Source: Chitinophaga sp. Ak27
GTDB taxonomy: Bacteria; Bacteroidota; Bacteroidia; Chitinophagales; Chitinophagaceae
Length of the DNA stretch: 64,000 nt
Assembly (NCBI RefSeq): GCF_012726295.1
Contig: NZ_JABAOB010000003.1
Span: 248,001 to 312,000, forward strand
Direction: 5' to 3'
The position numbers were made by a program, and so were the translations under genes. Under the pieces are notes generated by a model. That model did no database searches. It was given only the letters and a program-made list of their open reading frames with translations, and had not been told where the DNA came from. Positions 26,984 to 35,497 of this stretch are shown here, piece after piece (within the stretch, counting starts at the first letter, position 1; the number at the start of each line of letters is the position of its first letter).

Positions 26984-27397
26984 TTAGGGATTTATTTGTG
27001 CCAGTGAAAACCAATTTCCGGAATCGTCTAAGAAGAGTGCTTCGTAGCCATAAAATTCTTTTGTAGGCGGTTTTTTAAAGACAACGCCTTTACTTTTTAA
27101 CTCTTCGTAAGTTGCCATCAGGTCTTTGCAGGTGAATACGGCGGCGCCGAAGGTTCCTTTCCTGATAAGTGAGGTCATTGTTTGTACGGTTTCTTTGTCA
27201 AACATGGAGCCTTCTATTATAGGGAAAAGTGTAATTTCTAACTCCGGTTGTTCTGGAGGTGTAACGGTCAGCCATCTGGCATCTTTGCCCATAGGTACAT
27301 CCGTGTGCACTTTAAAGCCAAGCTTGGTTACATAGAAATCGTATGCACTGTCCTGGTTAAGCACATAAATGGTGGTGTGCGTAATCCTTGTAATCAT
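26984..27397 (-). CDS. VOC-family protein
   Basis: A 137-residue glyoxalase-fold protein. The opening RITHTTIYVLNQDSAYDFYV and the closing GYEALFLDDSGNWFSLAQ are the typical first and last strands with likely metal ligands (His8, Glu near the C-terminus). Related proteins are annotated as extradiol-dioxygenase-like or antibiotic-resistance-like. It follows the AraC gene by 53 nt and precedes DUF1569. Confidence 0.85.
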   Translation of the reverse strand: MITRITHTTIYVLNQDSAYDFYVTKLGFKVHTDVPMGKDARWLTVTPPEQPELEITLFPIIEGSMFDKETVQTMTSLIRKGTFGAAVFTCKDLMATYEELKSKGVVFKKPPTKEFYGYEALFLDDSGNWFSLAQINP

Positions 27398-27450
27398 ATT
27401 TTTTTATGTAAAAATGCTGAATCCGGACGCTTTCAACCTCTTCAAAATTG

Positions 27451-27870
27451 CTATTTTTTCCAACCATGCGTTTCGGCAAAACAGTTTGGAATAAACTGTA
27501 GGGGATGTTCGTTCATCTTGTTTTTTCTGATTGTTTCACTTTTTTGAAAATGAGAAGGAGTTTGCCCGGTGATCTTCTTAAACATACCAGCAAATGAAGT
27601 GGGGCTTTCCAGGCCCACCATTAATCCTGTGGCTAAAATAGAGTGCCCTTCTCTCAACAACTCTTTTGCTTTTTCAATCCGGAGATGAATCAGATAGTTT
27701 TTGGGAGTCAGGCCATAGATAGATTTAAACAGCCTGATAAAATGAAATTTGGAGAAATTCGCTTGCTCAGCAATATCGTCGAGATCGATGCTGTCGGCGT
27801 AAAACTTATCTATAAATAGTTTAGCGCTTACAACCCGCTTGTATAAATATATCTTTTCATACTGTTCCAA
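27451..27870 (-). CDS. Short AraC-type regulator with a TTG start
   Basis: A 139-residue protein that is essentially the AraC DNA-binding domain alone: DDIAEQANFSKFHFIRLFKS and LMVGLESPTSFAGMFKKITG are its two helix-turn-helix units. The frame has no ATG near its beginning and is closed upstream by a stop, so TTG at 27870 is the best start. It lacks the usual sensor half. It probably activates its own operon with the VOC and DUF1569 genes; similar small AraC/VOC pairs are common. Confidence 0.78.
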   Translation of the reverse strand: MEQYEKIYLYKRVVSAKLFIDKFYADSIDLDDIAEQANFSKFHFIRLFKSIYGLTPKNYLIHLRIEKAKELLREGHSILATGLMVGLESPTSFAGMFKKITGQTPSHFQKSETIRKNKMNEHPLQFIPNCFAETHGWKK

Positions 27871-28214
27871 GATACATATTGTTTAAAGGTGTCGCTTTAA
27901 CGGATGGTTGCCTGGTGCTACTGTTAATAACAGTTGTTTGTTATACAGTAGCGCTGGGTAATTGCTAAGTTAAGAAAAAAAGGGTGTTATTGTCCGTCAA
28001 CTATATAATGTCATTGTTTGTATGGTCTTTTTGATGGCTTCAAATTTTTAAAAAGCACTATGTAGCTGAAGAAATAATCTCGTTTATTTGTAATTATCAG
28101 GGAAAGCATTATGTTTGTCGGAACCAAGCAGTGTTAACTCAATAGAAATGTTGTATGGAGCGTATAAGTTATTGAAGCCTATTTAATCTGTATTTTTCAT
28201 TTAAAGTTTTCTGA
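27871..28214. other. 344-bp intergenic region
   Basis: An AT-rich divergent region between the AraC operon and the zincin gene. I see only an imperfect inverted repeat near 27920-27952 and no coding or RNA signal. It must hold both promoters, but no perfect -7 box is visible. Confidence 0.5.
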
Positions 28215-29531
28215 ATGCGAAAGCTATCCTCCGGGCTGTTAACGCCCTTATTGTTGTTATGCCTATTGCTAAAATTGGTTTCATGTTCAAAGCAAGAAAA
28301 TGATTATCCCAATGAGAAAAAATTGCTTAATGAGATAAAAACCTGGTATATGCAAAGTCCGCATACCACAGGCGAGTTAGATTGGGACGGAGCAAGGATT
28401 TCTATAGGCCCTGTAACCGGAAAATCAAAAATAGAGGTGCCTTATCGATTGAACAAGCCGTTTGAAAAAGGCGGTAAAGGCATCAGAAAGATCATTTTTA
28501 CTAAAGATAAGGGAATAATCGCAGGGACAATGTTCGTAATTGTTGCCACCGAGGAGTATGCAAAATTTCATGCAGGTTTTAATACACAGGATTTTACCGG
28601 AGTGATTGGTGAATATGATCTGAACATGAGGTTTATGTACGGTGAATATTATGAAAATGGTATCAAGAAGCGCAAAGCGGAATTTGTATCTTATTCAAGT
28701 AAGCGTGCATTCCTAAATGAAATCAAGACAGAGAGAGAATGCCAGTATTTACAGGACACGTATGTTGATGCAGATGGCGTATTCACAGTTTATGGATATT
28801 CAGTTTGTACTGATGATCAGGGAAATAGTACCCCCAATACAGGAGCAGGGTCAGGTGTGGGGGTAGGCGGTGGCGGAGGCGGAGGGACAGGAGGTGGTGC
28901 TGGTCCACATCAGGATGAGCATTGGGATATAGATGAAGTACCACCGCCAGTCATAAGCCAAGGTGCATCATTTGACTCATTGCGGATCGAACTGGTAAGC
29001 CCTTGTCTGATTGAAGCTACCAAATTAGCCATGAAAAATGATTTTCAGAATGCCGTTTTGAAAACGTTTAATCATTTCTTTATCTCACAAAGTGAGGTTG
29101 ACGTATATGTTGGTGAAGCACCTTTAAGCGGCAATCTTTACGGAAAGACATCAGGAAGTATATATAATATTGAAATAACACTTAATACTAATCTTTTGGC
29201 CCATGCCTCAAAAGAATTGATTATTGCAACGCTCTATCATGAAATGATTCATGCTTTGTTTGATGCGAGAAAAACTCAAACAAATGATCCATTGAAATGG
29301 GGAGAGGCGTTTCAACACACAATTATGGCTGCAACTTATGTGGATCAAATGAGCTCCTCTCTCCGGCAGATATTTCCATCTTTATCTAAAGACGACGCAG
29401 ATGCTTTGTCATGGGGAGGATTGGAAGAAACAAACGCCTGGAAATTAATGGATCCGAAAATTGCAAATGAGATATTATTAAAGGCAGATCAATTTGATCA
29501 GACGCATAAAGCAGGTACTCGTTGCCCATGA
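28215..29531 (+). CDS. Lipoprotein with a SprT-like zincin domain
   Basis: A 438-residue protein with leader LLLLCLLLKLVSC (Cys25). The middle holds a Gly-rich linker (around residues 212-232, with GVGGGGGGGTGGGAG) that separates an N-terminal unknown domain from a C-terminal metallopeptidase-like domain. The zinc motif HEMIH lies at 342-346, and a His at about 368 (EAFQH) could be the third ligand, as in SprT-like zincins. It is followed 18 nt later by a TonB-C-like lipoprotein gene. The AT-rich codon use differs from the housekeeping neighbours, so gain by transfer is possible. The peptidase role is inferred from the motif only. Confidence 0.65.
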   Translation: MRKLSSGLLTPLLLLCLLLKLVSCSKQENDYPNEKKLLNEIKTWYMQSPHTTGELDWDGARISIGPVTGKSKIEVPYRLNKPFEKGGKGIRKIIFTKDKGIIAGTMFVIVATEEYAKFHAGFNTQDFTGVIGEYDLNMRFMYGEYYENGIKKRKAEFVSYSSKRAFLNEIKTERECQYLQDTYVDADGVFTVYGYSVCTDDQGNSTPNTGAGSGVGVGGGGGGGTGGGAGPHQDEHWDIDEVPPPVISQGASFDSLRIELVSPCLIEATKLAMKNDFQNAVLKTFNHFFISQSEVDVYVGEAPLSGNLYGKTSGSIYNIEITLNTNLLAHASKELIIATLYHEMIHALFDARKTQTNDPLKWGEAFQHTIMAATYVDQMSSSLRQIFPSLSKDDADALSWGGLEETNAWKLMDPKIANEILLKADQFDQTHKAGTRCP

Positions 29532-29549
29532 TAAAATAAATATAGATAT

Positions 29550-30035
29550 ATGAGCATTAGATTAATATGTATGCTTTTCTGCACAATGATGGCAATTTCG
29601 TGTAGTTACAAATCTTTTGGACAAGACATTGAAAAGGCAAAGCTGGAAAAGGCAATAGGAAAGCAATTTCGTTATCCGGCAGATTTAGCAGCTAATAAGG
29701 TAACTTCTTTTTTTGCCTTACGTATCTTTTTGTCTTCAGAGGGAAAAGTTGATAGTATCCAGACGTCTAGGTTTACGCCAAAGAAAATGATCACAGAGCT
29801 AACAAAGAAATCCTATTTATCAGGCATAAATTGGGAAAAGGTGATCCATCACAAAGTGCAAGTTGGAGAATCAATAATCATTCCTTTGGTCGCATACTAT
29901 GATTCTGGGCAAAATGAACAGACTTTCTATGAATACACGCTAACAGATATCATTAATTTTAATGGGGTAAATGATGTAATAAGTAATTGCGCCATTGTAC
30001 CTACTATTGCTATACCCTACAACGTATATAAGTAA
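29550..30035 (+). CDS. Exported protein with a TonB-C-like domain
   Basis: A 161-residue protein with a leader (LICMLFCTMMAISCS) that may be a lipoprotein signal. Residues 35-115 (IGKQFRYPADLAANKVTSFF then LRIFLSSEGKVDSIQ) resemble the C-terminal fold of TonB, where YP..A....V.G...V.F.....G.V is the usual pattern. No membrane anchor of the TonB type is present, so it is not an ordinary TonB. It is co-transcribed with the zincin lipoprotein gene upstream. Confidence 0.5.
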   Translation: MSIRLICMLFCTMMAISCSYKSFGQDIEKAKLEKAIGKQFRYPADLAANKVTSFFALRIFLSSEGKVDSIQTSRFTPKKMITELTKKSYLSGINWEKVIHHKVQVGESIIIPLVAYYDSGQNEQTFYEYTLTDIINFNGVNDVISNCAIVPTIAIPYNVYK

Positions 30036-30157
30036 TCTTAAATTAGTAGACATTCAGAAGCTACTCTTTTATCATATGTTTTTGGGGTAGCATTAGATTA
30101 ACTGTTAGAGGAAAATGTTAGCCCTATCTATTCTATTTACCGCTATAAAAACTGAGT

Positions 30158-30193
30158 AAAAAAAATAGAAGCCTGCAATGATGCAGGCTTCTA
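30158..30193 (-). terminator. Terminator of tRNA-Lys
   Basis: Perfect 12-bp arms (30166-30177 and 30182-30193), a 4-nt loop and, on the minus strand, eight T residues. It lies directly downstream of the tRNA. Confidence 0.9.
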
Positions 30194-30198
30194 TCCTG

Positions 30199-30272
30199 TG
30201 ACCCCCCTGGGGCTCGAACCCAGGACCTACTGATTAAGAGTCAGTAGCTCTAACCAACTGAGCTAGGGAGTC
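30199..30272 (-). tRNA. tRNA-Lys (anticodon CUU)
   Basis: A 74-nt cloverleaf on the minus strand: acceptor GACTCCC pairing with GGGGGTC (one T-G pair), D-stem GCTC/GAGC, anticodon stem ACTGA/TCAGT with loop CTCTTAA giving anticodon CTT, and T-arm with GTTCGAG. The discriminator is A and CCA is not encoded. It has its own promoter box and terminator. Confidence 0.95.
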
Positions 30273-30306
30273 AGCTTTTCCCATCCTTTTGTTAAAAACG
30301 AGAGTG

Positions 30307-30314
30307 CAAATTTA
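30307..30314 (-). promoter_or_regulatory. -7 box TAAATTTG of tRNA-Lys
   Basis: A perfect TAnnTTTG box on the minus strand, ending 34 nt before the mature tRNA 5' end. Confidence 0.55.
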
Positions 30315-30435
30315 ACGCATCTTTTCTGAATTTTCATGTACTTAATTTAATTAAATTTGGTAAAAAGGCGGAAATGTGGATAAATACCCATTATGTTGAT
30401 AATCTAGCCGTTAGCTCATTATAAAATTATTATTC

Positions 30436-31614
30436 ATGCAGGAAGCGTACATAGTAGCCGGATACCGCACCGCGGTGGGCAAATCTAAAAGAGGGGGTTT
30501 TCGTTTTTACAGACCGGATGATCTGGCAGTTGACGTAATTACCGGGTTGCTGAAATCCGTACCACAGTTAGATCCCAAGCGGGTCGACGACCTGATTGTA
30601 GGTAATGCGGTGCCGGAAGCGGAGCAGGGGTTACAGATCGGGCGCATGATTTCTGTAAGAGCGCTGGGCGTTGATGTGCCGGGCATGACGGTGAATCGCT
30701 ATTGTGCTTCCGGCCTGGAAACAATCGCAATCGCTACCGCTAAAATACAGTCCGGCATGGCCGATTGTATTATTGCAGGCGGTACGGAGAGTATGAGCCT
30801 GGTGCCCGTAGCCGGTTGGAAAACAGTACCTAACTATACCGTGGCCAGTACTAACCCTGATTATTATATTGGCATGGGACTCACCGCTGAAGCAGTGGCT
30901 TCTGAGTTTAAAGTAAGCCGCCAGGACCAGGATGAGTTCTCATTTAAATCGCATCAGAAAGCATTAAATGCCATTCAGAACGGCTATTTCAAGCCGGGAA
31001 TTTTGCCTATTGCTGTAGAAGAAGTGTATGTGGATGAGAAAGGCAAGAAACAGAAACGCACTTATACAGTAGATACCGATGAAGGTCCGCGCGCGGATAC
31101 TTCTATGGAAGCACTGGGTAAGTTGAAGCCTGTGTTTGCCGCCGGAGGCTCTGTTACGGCTGGTAACTCTTCACAAACGTCCGACGGCGCTGCCTTCGTG
31201 ATAGTGATGAGCGAACGTATGGTCAACGAGCTGGGATTAAAGCCTATTGGCCGTTTGGTAGGGTGTGTGTCTGCCGGTGTGCATCCCCGTATTATGGGTA
31301 TTGGCCCCGTGGCCGCTATTCCTAAAGTGTTGCAGCGTACTGGAAAAACTTTACAGGATATCGACCTGGTAGAACTCAACGAGGCATTCGCTTCCCAGTC
31401 TATTGCCGTTATCCGGGAGCTGGGCCTCAATCCCGACATCGTGAATATCAATGGCGGTGCTATTGCGCTGGGACATCCCCTGGGTTGTACCGGCGCTAAG
31501 CTTACGGTACAACTGCTCGGCGATCTGAAGCGGCTCAATAAAAAATACGGTATTGTTACCGCCTGTGTAGGTGGTGGACAAGGCATTGCCGGTATCATCG
31601 AAAATATTAGCTAA
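30436..31614 (+). CDS. Acetyl-CoA C-acyltransferase (thiolase)
   Basis: A 392-residue thiolase that splits 3-ketoacyl-CoA with CoA (last step of beta-oxidation) or condenses acetyl-CoA in reverse. The catalytic residues are clear: Cys90 in NRYCASGLE, His in the GGAIALGHPLGCTGAK box and Cys in CVGGGQG near the end. The length is typical. It stands alone here, without a 3-hydroxyacyl-CoA dehydrogenase next to it, and ends at a terminator. FadA versus FadI type cannot be fixed by eye. Confidence 0.95.
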   Translation: MQEAYIVAGYRTAVGKSKRGGFRFYRPDDLAVDVITGLLKSVPQLDPKRVDDLIVGNAVPEAEQGLQIGRMISVRALGVDVPGMTVNRYCASGLETIAIATAKIQSGMADCIIAGGTESMSLVPVAGWKTVPNYTVASTNPDYYIGMGLTAEAVASEFKVSRQDQDEFSFKSHQKALNAIQNGYFKPGILPIAVEEVYVDEKGKKQKRTYTVDTDEGPRADTSMEALGKLKPVFAAGGSVTAGNSSQTSDGAAFVIVMSERMVNELGLKPIGRLVGCVSAGVHPRIMGIGPVAAIPKVLQRTGKTLQDIDLVELNEAFASQSIAVIRELGLNPDIVNINGGAIALGHPLGCTGAKLTVQLLGDLKRLNKKYGIVTACVGGGQGIAGIIENIS

Positions 31615-31645
31615 TTATAAAGGTCAACCTGGCGTTAAAAAGTAT

Positions 31646-31675
31646 GGGGCTGTGAAAACAGCCCCTTTCTTTTTC
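31646..31675 (+). terminator. Terminator after thiolase
   Basis: 8-bp GC-rich stem (31646-31653 with 31658-31665), GAAA loop, then TTTCTTTTT. Confidence 0.85.
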
Positions 31676-32040
31676 AACCAAAATCTGAACCAATGGTGGT
31701 CAGAAAAATTTTAAAACAAAAACCAAATTTTTTGAAAACTGAGGGAAACTGTTTTTCCTCCGGGCAGGACGCTTGCTTCACACTTACATAACGAGGCCTC
31801 TAAACTACAAAATCTCTAATTATTTCAACTAAATATTTATATCAGTGGTAAATAGATAGTGCAAAAACGATTTTATTTATCAAGCCCGCCTGGCCTGACT
31901 CGCACTTGGTTTGCCTTTCTTCTTATGTATTTTATTATATTGTAATATTATTTAAATAAACAATATGTAAATAGCCAGTATATTAAGGGGCCTGTACCCA
32001 CAGATCCATAAAAAATCAATAGCTTTATCCTTTCAAATTA
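31676..32040. other. Intergenic region without a gene
   Basis: About 365 bp, AT-rich towards the right. No coding frame, RNA or strong hairpin is visible. It must contain the promoter of the small lipoprotein gene. Confidence 0.5.
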
Positions 32041-32499
32041 TTGATTGTGCAAAGATCCTTACTACTAGTACCTATTTTCTTATTCGCCTGCCAGCAAACA
32101 GCTACCAAGGAAGAGACCACTACCGGTCAACCACCGGTAACTACGGCTAAAACAACACCCAAATCGGTGGCTTTTAAACTGATAAGCGGAAATACCAACA
32201 GCGATACCGCAGTATTTGAACAGGCAGGCATCACCGCCGGGATCGCCAATACAGGCAACGGGATGCAAACCATCTATATTACACAACAAGGAAAACGACT
32301 CATCAACTATATACGGGCTATCGACTCCGCCACTACCGCGCTGCCAACACCTGCGCTGGTTATAACGGGAACGGATACCCTGGTCAGCTTTAATAGGCAA
32401 CAAACCAATAGCTTCTCTTTTAAAATAAAAAATAACAGGGGATTCTATATGAAATCGACCCACCAGGCCGACAGCATAAAAAAAGCTCCCCTCTTTTAA
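32041..32499 (+). CDS. Small lipoprotein of unknown function
   Basis: A 152-residue protein with leader LLLVPIFLFAC (Cys17). No ATG is available near the beginning; TTG at 32041 or GTG at 32047 must serve. The mature part begins with a low-complexity Thr/Lys stretch and is followed by a domain with no recognised pattern. The stop lies within the loop of a terminator. Confidence 0.6.
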   Translation: MIVQRSLLLVPIFLFACQQTATKEETTTGQPPVTTAKTTPKSVAFKLISGNTNSDTAVFEQAGITAGIANTGNGMQTIYITQQGKRLINYIRAIDSATTALPTPALVITGTDTLVSFNRQQTNSFSFKIKNNRGFYMKSTHQADSIKKAPLF

Positions 32500-32510
32500 C
32501 GGGGAGCTTT
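32482..32510. terminator. Bidirectional terminator
   Basis: Perfect 10-bp arms (32482-32491 and 32501-32510) with A-run on the left and T-run on the right. Shared by the converging lipoprotein and TonB-receptor genes; it overlaps the stop codon of the former. Confidence 0.85.
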
Positions 32511-32522
32511 CTAAAAAACAGT

Positions 32523-34976
32523 TTATTTAAAATTGATCGGGATAGCCAGCTTCACACTGTAATTGCGACCTACATTAAATACACCCGCTCTACCGGTAAC
32601 TTCATTTACAGGAGCATATTTCAACCTGCTCAAATGGCTCTGGTAAGCTACATCCGTAATGTTGTTCACCGCAAAATGAAGGGAGAATAATGTTTTATTT
32701 TTCTTATTCACAAAATCAGATCCCAACCCTGCATTAAACAACGTATAACCAGAAGTAGGCGTTTCTGTTGCATAAGCAGTAAACACATCGTTCTGCGCAA
32801 AATTCAAATCCATCTGCACGCCCACATAAGCATTCTGTAACGGACTTTTGCCTACTTTCTTAAACTTACCCTTCAACTCAGACAACCAGCGTGCCGGCGG
32901 AATATTGGGCAAATATTTCGTAGAGTCGCTGCTGTTAACTGTAGTAGCCCGCACATAGGAAAACGTGTTTTCAAAATGCAGCCAGTCAATCGGATGCGGA
33001 TGTATGTCCAGCATAATTTCACCACCATATAGGTTGGCATTGGTTTGCTGGTACTGGAACGCTGCAAAACCCTCATCGTTATCATGCACCGGGATAGAAT
33101 CGGTACCAGCAGCGTTAAACAGTTTACGGGAGAAAATAAAGTTATTGATATGATTATAAAATACGCTCGCTGTCAAAGACAAATGCTGGGTATTGAAATC
33201 GATACCCGCATCCACCTGCGTACTTACCTCCGGTTTCAACTGCTGGTTGCCATATTCGTATTTGATAGTGCCTTCATGCACACCATTGGCCGACAACTCC
33301 GCAATATTAGGCGCCCGGAAACCACGCGCTGCATTCAGTTTCAACACCACGTGATCGCTGGCCTCATAACTCAGCCCCACACTACCGGATACATTGGAAA
33401 AGTTACGATTAAACGCATCAAATTTGCTGTCTCCACTGGTTGCAGGCTTACCATCTGTACCCAGGAACAAGGCCTTGGAGTTAATGGAGCGGTTGTCGAA
33501 CCGTAAACCGCCACTTAACGTCAGTTTGTTGAATGTTTTGCTGGTAACGGCAAACGCACCAATGTCAAACAGGTCGTACGCTGGGATCAGGAACTCTTCT
33601 CCTTTGTTCTTGTTGGTTTGCTGCATACCATTTACCCCTACCGTGGTTTGCCACCCATTCATCTCTGGCAGGTAATACTTAGCGCCATAGTTGAAGGTTT
33701 GCAGGTACAGGTAAAGGCCCGGCGTATTCGGTTGCAGCACATCGCCGTATTCTCGGCGCTGGTTCAGCTGGTAACCCAATGTCAGCCCCAAACGGCCGCC
33801 ATTATTAAGATACAGGTTGTTGTCCCATACTATTTTCTGGTGATTGATCTGCTGCTTGGGAACCGTCATACTATACGAACGGTGATCGCTGCTGGTAACA
33901 GGCCCTTCTTCCGCTGCTCCGTCAATATTTACAGGTTTCACGAAATTACCGGTACTGTCACGATCTCCCTCTACCAACCCCAGGTGCTGATTAAAGGAAG
34001 AAAAGCTCAGGTGGGAATATCCCCACTGCTTATTGATGCCCAGCGTAGCGCCATAGTTGGTATTGTTGAAGCGGGAATTGAATACATACCCGTCGTATTT
34101 ATTCTGGTAATCATGCGCTTGCTTTTGCGTAATATAAGCGCCCCAACTGATGCCATTGTTGTTACCTGCTATGTCAGCATGATAGGCCATCAAACCATTG
34201 TTGCTCTGGTAGTTGGCTTCCACGTTGCCTTTTATCTGCCCTAATGGTAACGGCGCCGGGGGAACGATGTTAACTACCCCAGCCAACGCATCCGAGCCAT
34301 ATACTAAGGATGCAGGCCCCTTCAGCACTTCTATCCTGCTCACATTGTAATCATCAATTTCAATTCCATGCTCGTCGCCCCATTGCTGGCCCTCCTGGCG
34401 TACGCCATCACCTACTACTACCACCCGGTTGTAACCCAGCCCACGGATAAAAGGTTTGGATATAGCCGGACCGGTAGACAATTGCGTTACTCCCGGCACT
34501 TTTGCAATGGCGTCAATAATGTTGGTAGAGATGTTGTCATCGAGATAGTCCCGGCGGATTACACTGATGGGCGTAGGCGTTTTCTTTACGGAAGTGGCGA
34601 GGTTGGCGCCGGTAATCACAATCTCATTCTTTTCTATCAAGGTTTCTGTCAGCGTAAAATCTTTGTTGGTGGCACCTGAAATAGCCACCAGTTCTGTATA
34701 AGCGGCATAGCCGATGTAATGTACATCCACTACATATTTTCCTTTAGGAAGATTTTTGATCACATAATTACCCTGGGCATCCGCAGCAGCGCCTACACGC
34801 AGGTCGGGCAGGTAAACAGTGGCTCCCGGCAGGGGCGTATGGGTTAATTTATCCACTACCTTACCGGATAAAGAATTAGAATATCCCTCTTCAGGGTTTA
34901 CACCGGCATAGGCAGCTGGCAACGCCAACAGCACTATACCCATGAGTCCGAGTATAAATACACGCAAATAATGCAT
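32523..34976 (-). CDS. TonB-dependent receptor, probably for metal
   Basis: An 817-residue outer-membrane receptor: signal peptide, carboxypeptidase-regulatory-like domain (SGKVVDKLTHTPLPGATVYL), plug (TPTPISVIRRDYLDDN to VNIVPP) and beta-barrel ending in VGRNYSVKLAIPINF. The plug contains GVRQEGQQWGDEHGIEID, a sequence I associate with receptors of the zinc/ZnuD-like group. It lies downstream of a His-rich exported protein whose promoter carries a Fur-family-like palindrome, which supports metal uptake. There is no SusD partner, so it is not a glycan SusC. The exact metal is not known. Confidence 0.88.
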   Translation of the reverse strand: MHYLRVFILGLMGIVLLALPAAYAGVNPEEGYSNSLSGKVVDKLTHTPLPGATVYLPDLRVGAAADAQGNYVIKNLPKGKYVVDVHYIGYAAYTELVAISGATNKDFTLTETLIEKNEIVITGANLATSVKKTPTPISVIRRDYLDDNISTNIIDAIAKVPGVTQLSTGPAISKPFIRGLGYNRVVVVGDGVRQEGQQWGDEHGIEIDDYNVSRIEVLKGPASLVYGSDALAGVVNIVPPAPLPLGQIKGNVEANYQSNNGLMAYHADIAGNNNGISWGAYITQKQAHDYQNKYDGYVFNSRFNNTNYGATLGINKQWGYSHLSFSSFNQHLGLVEGDRDSTGNFVKPVNIDGAAEEGPVTSSDHRSYSMTVPKQQINHQKIVWDNNLYLNNGGRLGLTLGYQLNQRREYGDVLQPNTPGLYLYLQTFNYGAKYYLPEMNGWQTTVGVNGMQQTNKNKGEEFLIPAYDLFDIGAFAVTSKTFNKLTLSGGLRFDNRSINSKALFLGTDGKPATSGDSKFDAFNRNFSNVSGSVGLSYEASDHVVLKLNAARGFRAPNIAELSANGVHEGTIKYEYGNQQLKPEVSTQVDAGIDFNTQHLSLTASVFYNHINNFIFSRKLFNAAGTDSIPVHDNDEGFAAFQYQQTNANLYGGEIMLDIHPHPIDWLHFENTFSYVRATTVNSSDSTKYLPNIPPARWLSELKGKFKKVGKSPLQNAYVGVQMDLNFAQNDVFTAYATETPTSGYTLFNAGLGSDFVNKKNKTLFSLHFAVNNITDVAYQSHLSRLKYAPVNEVTGRAGVFNVGRNYSVKLAIPINFK

Positions 34977-35060
34977 ATCTGAAAAATATATAGAACTGAT
35001 TGCTAATAATGAATAACTAACGTAGCACGAGAGTGCCCGTTATGATAATGCGTATGCTGT

Positions 35061-35104
35061 TTTAAAGCATGTTTAAAGCGTGTTTAAAGCATGTTTAAAG
35101 CATA
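35061..35104. repeat. Four 11-bp tandem repeats
   Basis: Unit TTTAAAGCATG, four copies at 35061, 35072, 35083 and 35094, with one change in copy 2 and the last base changed in copy 4. The 11-bp period keeps the AT tracts on one helix face. The stop codon of the His-rich gene lies within the last copy. Confidence 0.85.
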
Positions 35105-35430
35105 GCAACGGCCGGAGGCGCCCGGGGAGTGAGATTGTAATAAGTAGCATGCGTGGTTTCTGGTATCGGAAGCGGGAAGAAAATCCAGTTTACCTGCCAC
35201 ACCGGCGCTATATAATAAGTAACAAACGGCTCATAGGGCTCTACACCTATCTGCAGAAAATCACAGTGACGGTGTTGCTCCGAAATGGTAAGCCCGTCAT
35301 GCTGATGTACGGCATCTACCGTGTCGTGGTGACCGGCAAATTCGTGTATAAACTCCCGCGGGATGGTATTTAAAGTAAATACTCCCAGGAGAAGAATCGC
35401 TAATATTTTATGTAGATAGCGCTTATACAC
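35095..35430 (-). CDS. Small His-rich exported protein in the metal locus
   Basis: About 111 residues from GTG at 35430; a longer form from ATG at 35454 is possible. I prefer GTG because a perfect -7 box (TACCTTTG, 35436-35443) lies between the two starts, and because YKRYLHKILAILLLGVFTLN then begins the protein as a signal peptide or anchor. The next part is His-rich: EFAGHHDTVDAVHQHDGL and EQHRHCDF, plausible metal ligands. The C-terminus is aromatic and Pro-rich. Similar small His-containing proteins stand beside zinc/TonB receptors in Bacteroidota, fitting metal handling before import; the function is inferred. Confidence 0.6.
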   Translation of the reverse strand: MYKRYLHKILAILLLGVFTLNTIPREFIHEFAGHHDTVDAVHQHDGLTISEQHRHCDFLQIGVEPYEPFVTYYIAPVWQVNWIFFPLPIPETTHATYYNLTPRAPPAVAML

Positions 35431-35435
35431 GAGGG

Positions 35436-35443
35436 CAAAGGTA
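35436..35443 (-). promoter_or_regulatory. -7 box TACCTTTG of the His-rich gene
   Basis: A perfect TAnnTTTG box on the minus strand; the TTG 18 nt upstream is part of the palindrome at 35460-35474. The GTG start is 5 nt after it. Confidence 0.55.
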
Positions 35444-35459
35444 GCAAAATCCATTTATT

Positions 35460-35474
35460 TGCAACACCGTTGCA
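35460..35474. promoter_or_regulatory. Fur/Zur-like operator palindrome
   Basis: A perfect inverted repeat TGCAACaccGTTGCA (6-3-6) that overlaps the -33 region. A repressor of the Fur family (Zur for zinc) binding here would shut the promoter when metal is plentiful. Regulator identity is inferred; no fur-like gene is in the window. Confidence 0.5.
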
Positions 35475-35497
35475 CGATTATTAATCTAATTATAAGG

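Noticed and set aside
27920..27952. Inverted repeat as operator of the AraC operon
   Set aside because: Arms match only with a two-base bulge; too weak to claim.
33618..34244. 208-codon frame antisense to the TonB receptor
   Set aside because: Mirror of the plug/barrel region; no independent support.
35061..35104. CRISPR array
   Set aside because: Eleven-base units without spacers; simple tandem repeat.
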